Part shown: piece after piece, positions 6,279 through 7,521 of the stretch
Position numbering within the stretch: the first letter of the stretch is position 1
Layout of the letters: every line of letters starts with the position of its first letter
NCBI GenBank assembly: GCA_003648575.1
Contig: QMPN01000142.1
Location: forward strand, 1-7,521
DNA: 7,521 bases
Reading direction: 5' to 3'
Source: Bacteroidota bacterium
GTDB taxonomy: Bacteria; Bacteroidota; Bacteroidia; Bacteroidales; B18-G4
The notes under the pieces: model-generated
What the model saw: the letters and a program-made list of their open reading frames with translations, nothing else
The model's database searches: none
What the model was told of the DNA's origin: nothing
Translations under genes and position numbers: made by a program

Positions 6279-7298
6279 ATGAATAAAACAACCTTTCTCT
6301 TTGCCTTTATTGCAGTCACAGCATTGCTGTTCAGCTCTTGCACACAGCCAGAAGAGAACAAGGCGATTCAAACAGACCCATTGCCTTCATGGAATGATGG
6401 TACAACCAAAGAATCCATCACAAACTTTGTTCAAAGCGTCACAAAGCCCGGAAGTGACTATTTTATTGATATTCCTGACCGGATAGCCGTATTCGATAAT
6501 GATGGAAATCTATGGTCTGAGAGACCTGTTTATTTCCAACTGATCTTTGCCATGGACAGGGTGAAGGAGTTAAGCCCACTGCATCCCGAATGGGCAAGCG
6601 AACAGCCATTCAAGGCTGTTTTGGAGAATGACATGGAAGAATTAATGAAATATGGGGAGCACGGGCTTCTGCAGATCGTCATGGCTACGCATGCCGGCAA
6701 TACTACCGACGAATTTGAAGCTGCAGTAAAAGATTGGTTAGCAGCAGCTAAACACCCGCGGTTTAAAAGACCTTTCACTGATCTTGTTTACCAGCCAATG
6801 CTTGAGCTGCTCACATATTTGCAGAAAAATGATTTTAAGACCTTTATTGTATCCGGCGGCGGAATTGAATTTATGCGCCCCTGGGTAGAAGAGATATATG
6901 GGATACCTCGTGATCAGGTTGTTGGAAGCAGCATAAAAACAGTCTTTGAGATCATTGATGGGAAGCCGGTAATTAAAAGGCTCCCCGAAATGAACTTCAT
7001 TGATGATAAAGAAGGAAAGCCTGTTGGAATACATAAGTTTATAGGAAGAAAGCCCGTTTTCTGTTCAGGGAATTCCGATGGTGATCTGCAGATGATGCAA
7101 TGGACAGCGTCAGGCGAGGGAAGTCGTTTTATGTTATACCTGCACCATACCGATTCTATTCGTGAATGGGCCTACGACAGGAATTCTTCAATAGGAAAAC
7201 TTGATAAAGGCCTTGATGAGGCAAAGGAAAATGGATGGACCGTCATTAATATGAAAGATGACTGGAAAGTGATATATCCTTTTGAGTTGCAAGAATAA
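6279..7298 (+). CDS. Lipoprotein HAD-superfamily phosphatase (phosphoserine-phosphatase-like fold)
   Basis: 339 aa. Residues 1-21 form a lipoprotein signal ending in LLFSSC, with C21 as the predicted lipidated cysteine, so the enzyme acts in the periplasm or on an outer-membrane face. Acidic residues soon after the cysteine (TQPEE, 22-26) resemble the surface-export signals of Bacteroidota lipoproteins. The HAD core is complete: motif I FDNDGNLW with nucleophile D73 and general acid D75, motif II VSGGG with S192, a motif III lysine probably K247 in DDKEGKPVGI, and motif IV GNSDGD (D267, D269) for Mg binding. The helical cap lies between motifs I and II (about 80-180). The family hydrolyses phosphomonoesters through an aspartyl-phosphate; the substrate is unknown. 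The frame is open from 6195, but the ATG at 6279 is chosen because it puts the lipoprotein signal at the N-terminus and follows an A-rich leader. It lies 117 nt after the barrel gene, so membership in the transporter operon is uncertain. Confidence 0.9.
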   Translation: MNKTTFLFAFIAVTALLFSSCTQPEENKAIQTDPLPSWNDGTTKESITNFVQSVTKPGSDYFIDIPDRIAVFDNDGNLWSERPVYFQLIFAMDRVKELSPLHPEWASEQPFKAVLENDMEELMKYGEHGLLQIVMATHAGNTTDEFEAAVKDWLAAAKHPRFKRPFTDLVYQPMLELLTYLQKNDFKTFIVSGGGIEFMRPWVEEIYGIPRDQVVGSSIKTVFEIIDGKPVIKRLPEMNFIDDKEGKPVGIHKFIGRKPVFCSGNSDGDLQMMQWTASGEGSRFMLYLHHTDSIREWAYDRNSSIGKLDKGLDEAKENGWTVINMKDDWKVIYPFELQE

Positions 7299-7311
7299 GG
7301 CTATTATTCAA

Positions 7312-7353
7312 GGTTTCCGGGCAGCTCACGCTCCATGCCCCGTGCCCAGAACC
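7312..7353 (+). terminator. Possible terminator-like imperfect hairpin after the HAD gene
   Basis: GGTT (7312-7315) and GGGCA (7319-7323) can pair with TGCCC (7343-7347) and AACC (7350-7353), giving a two-part stem with a 3/2-nt internal loop and a 19-nt apical loop; an alternative TGCCC at 7336-7340 gives a tighter 12-nt loop. The segment is the most GC-rich part of the 164-nt gap and lies 13 nt after the stop codon, where a terminator would be expected before the rpsO promoter. No T-tract follows directly, so it would be an atypical intrinsic terminator or a 3'-end stabilising hairpin. Confidence 0.3.
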
Positions 7354-7401
7354 CGTATAAACTGAGGAAATAGTTAAAAAAATAGAAAAAAGTAAATATT
7401 C

Positions 7402-7432
7402 TTGTAAAATTCAATAGAATGCTCTATTTTTG
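7402..7432 (+). promoter_or_regulatory. Bacteroidota-type sigma-A promoter for rpsO
   Basis: The -7 element TATTTTTG (7425-7432) fits the TAnnTTTG consensus exactly, and a TTG at 7402-7404 lies 20 nt upstream, the expected place of the -33 element. The flanks are strongly AT-rich. Transcription should begin about 4-8 nt after the -7 element, giving a leader of only about 23-27 nt before the rpsO ATG. This marks the start of a transcription unit independent of the upstream cluster. Confidence 0.88.
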
Positions 7433-7462
7433 CACCCCGAAATTAGAAAGTAAATAAATAGT

Positions 7463-7521
7463 ATGTATTTAACGTCAGAGAACAAACAGGAAATTTTCAA
7501 GGAGTATGGTAAATCGGAATA
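7463..7521 (+). CDS. rpsO: 30S ribosomal protein S15, N-terminal part (cut by the window end)
   Basis: Only the first 19 codons and two bases are present. They read MYLTSENKQEIFKEYGKSE, the characteristic S15 N-terminus of Bacteroidota (MYLT..KK.EIF..YGKS pattern). S15 is a primary 16S rRNA-binding protein that nucleates assembly of the 30S platform. The ATG at 7463 sits about 30 nt after the -7 promoter element and follows an A-rich leader without a clear Shine-Dalgarno sequence. The gene should run on for about 70 codons beyond the window. It is unrelated in function to the upstream envelope cluster. Confidence 0.93.
   Translation, partial: MYLTSENKQEIFKEYGKSE

Overview
The window looks like a chromosomal stretch from a member of the Bacteroidota, probably from the less-studied marine, sediment or anaerobic lineages; I cannot name a genus. 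Four signs support this: a C-terminal type IX secretion (T9SS) sorting domain on one protein, a textbook Bacteroidota promoter (TTG, 20 nt, TAnnTTTG) before the last gene, A-rich start contexts with little Shine-Dalgarno character, and an N-terminus typical of Bacteroidota ribosomal protein S15. All genes are on the + strand, and none appears broken.

Positions 1-6161 read as one envelope gene cluster. It has two FtsX/MacB-fold ABC permeases (59-1279, 1363-2586), a secreted protein of unknown function with a T9SS sorting domain and a TTG start (2644-4308), a LolD-type ABC ATPase (4319-5005), and a predicted outer-membrane beta-barrel (4989-6161) whose start lies inside the ATPase gene. A lipoprotein phosphatase of the HAD superfamily follows after 117 nt (6279-7298) and may or may not be co-transcribed. 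After a 164-nt gap holding a possible hairpin and a strong promoter, the window ends in the first 19 codons of rpsO (7463 onward), which starts a separate housekeeping unit.

The two permeases and the ATPase are enough for a heterodimeric LolCDE-like machine in the inner membrane that extracts or pushes substrates rather than importing them. No periplasmic adaptor (HlyD/MacA type), TolC or LolA-like carrier is encoded in the window. The outer-membrane barrel and the T9SS protein occupy the places where such partners might be expected. My inference is a trans-envelope export or lipid/lipoprotein handling system with a cell-surface component. This is a hypothesis from gene order and topology; the substrate is unknown.

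The spacers also stand out. The spacers before permease 1 and before permease 2 both carry tandem 7-bp units ending in CTCAA, and the spacer before the T9SS gene carries a different tandem 8-bp unit (TGTTTCAT). The tight junctions further down (10-nt gap, 17-nt overlap) have none. No gene-free stretch exceeds 300 bases.
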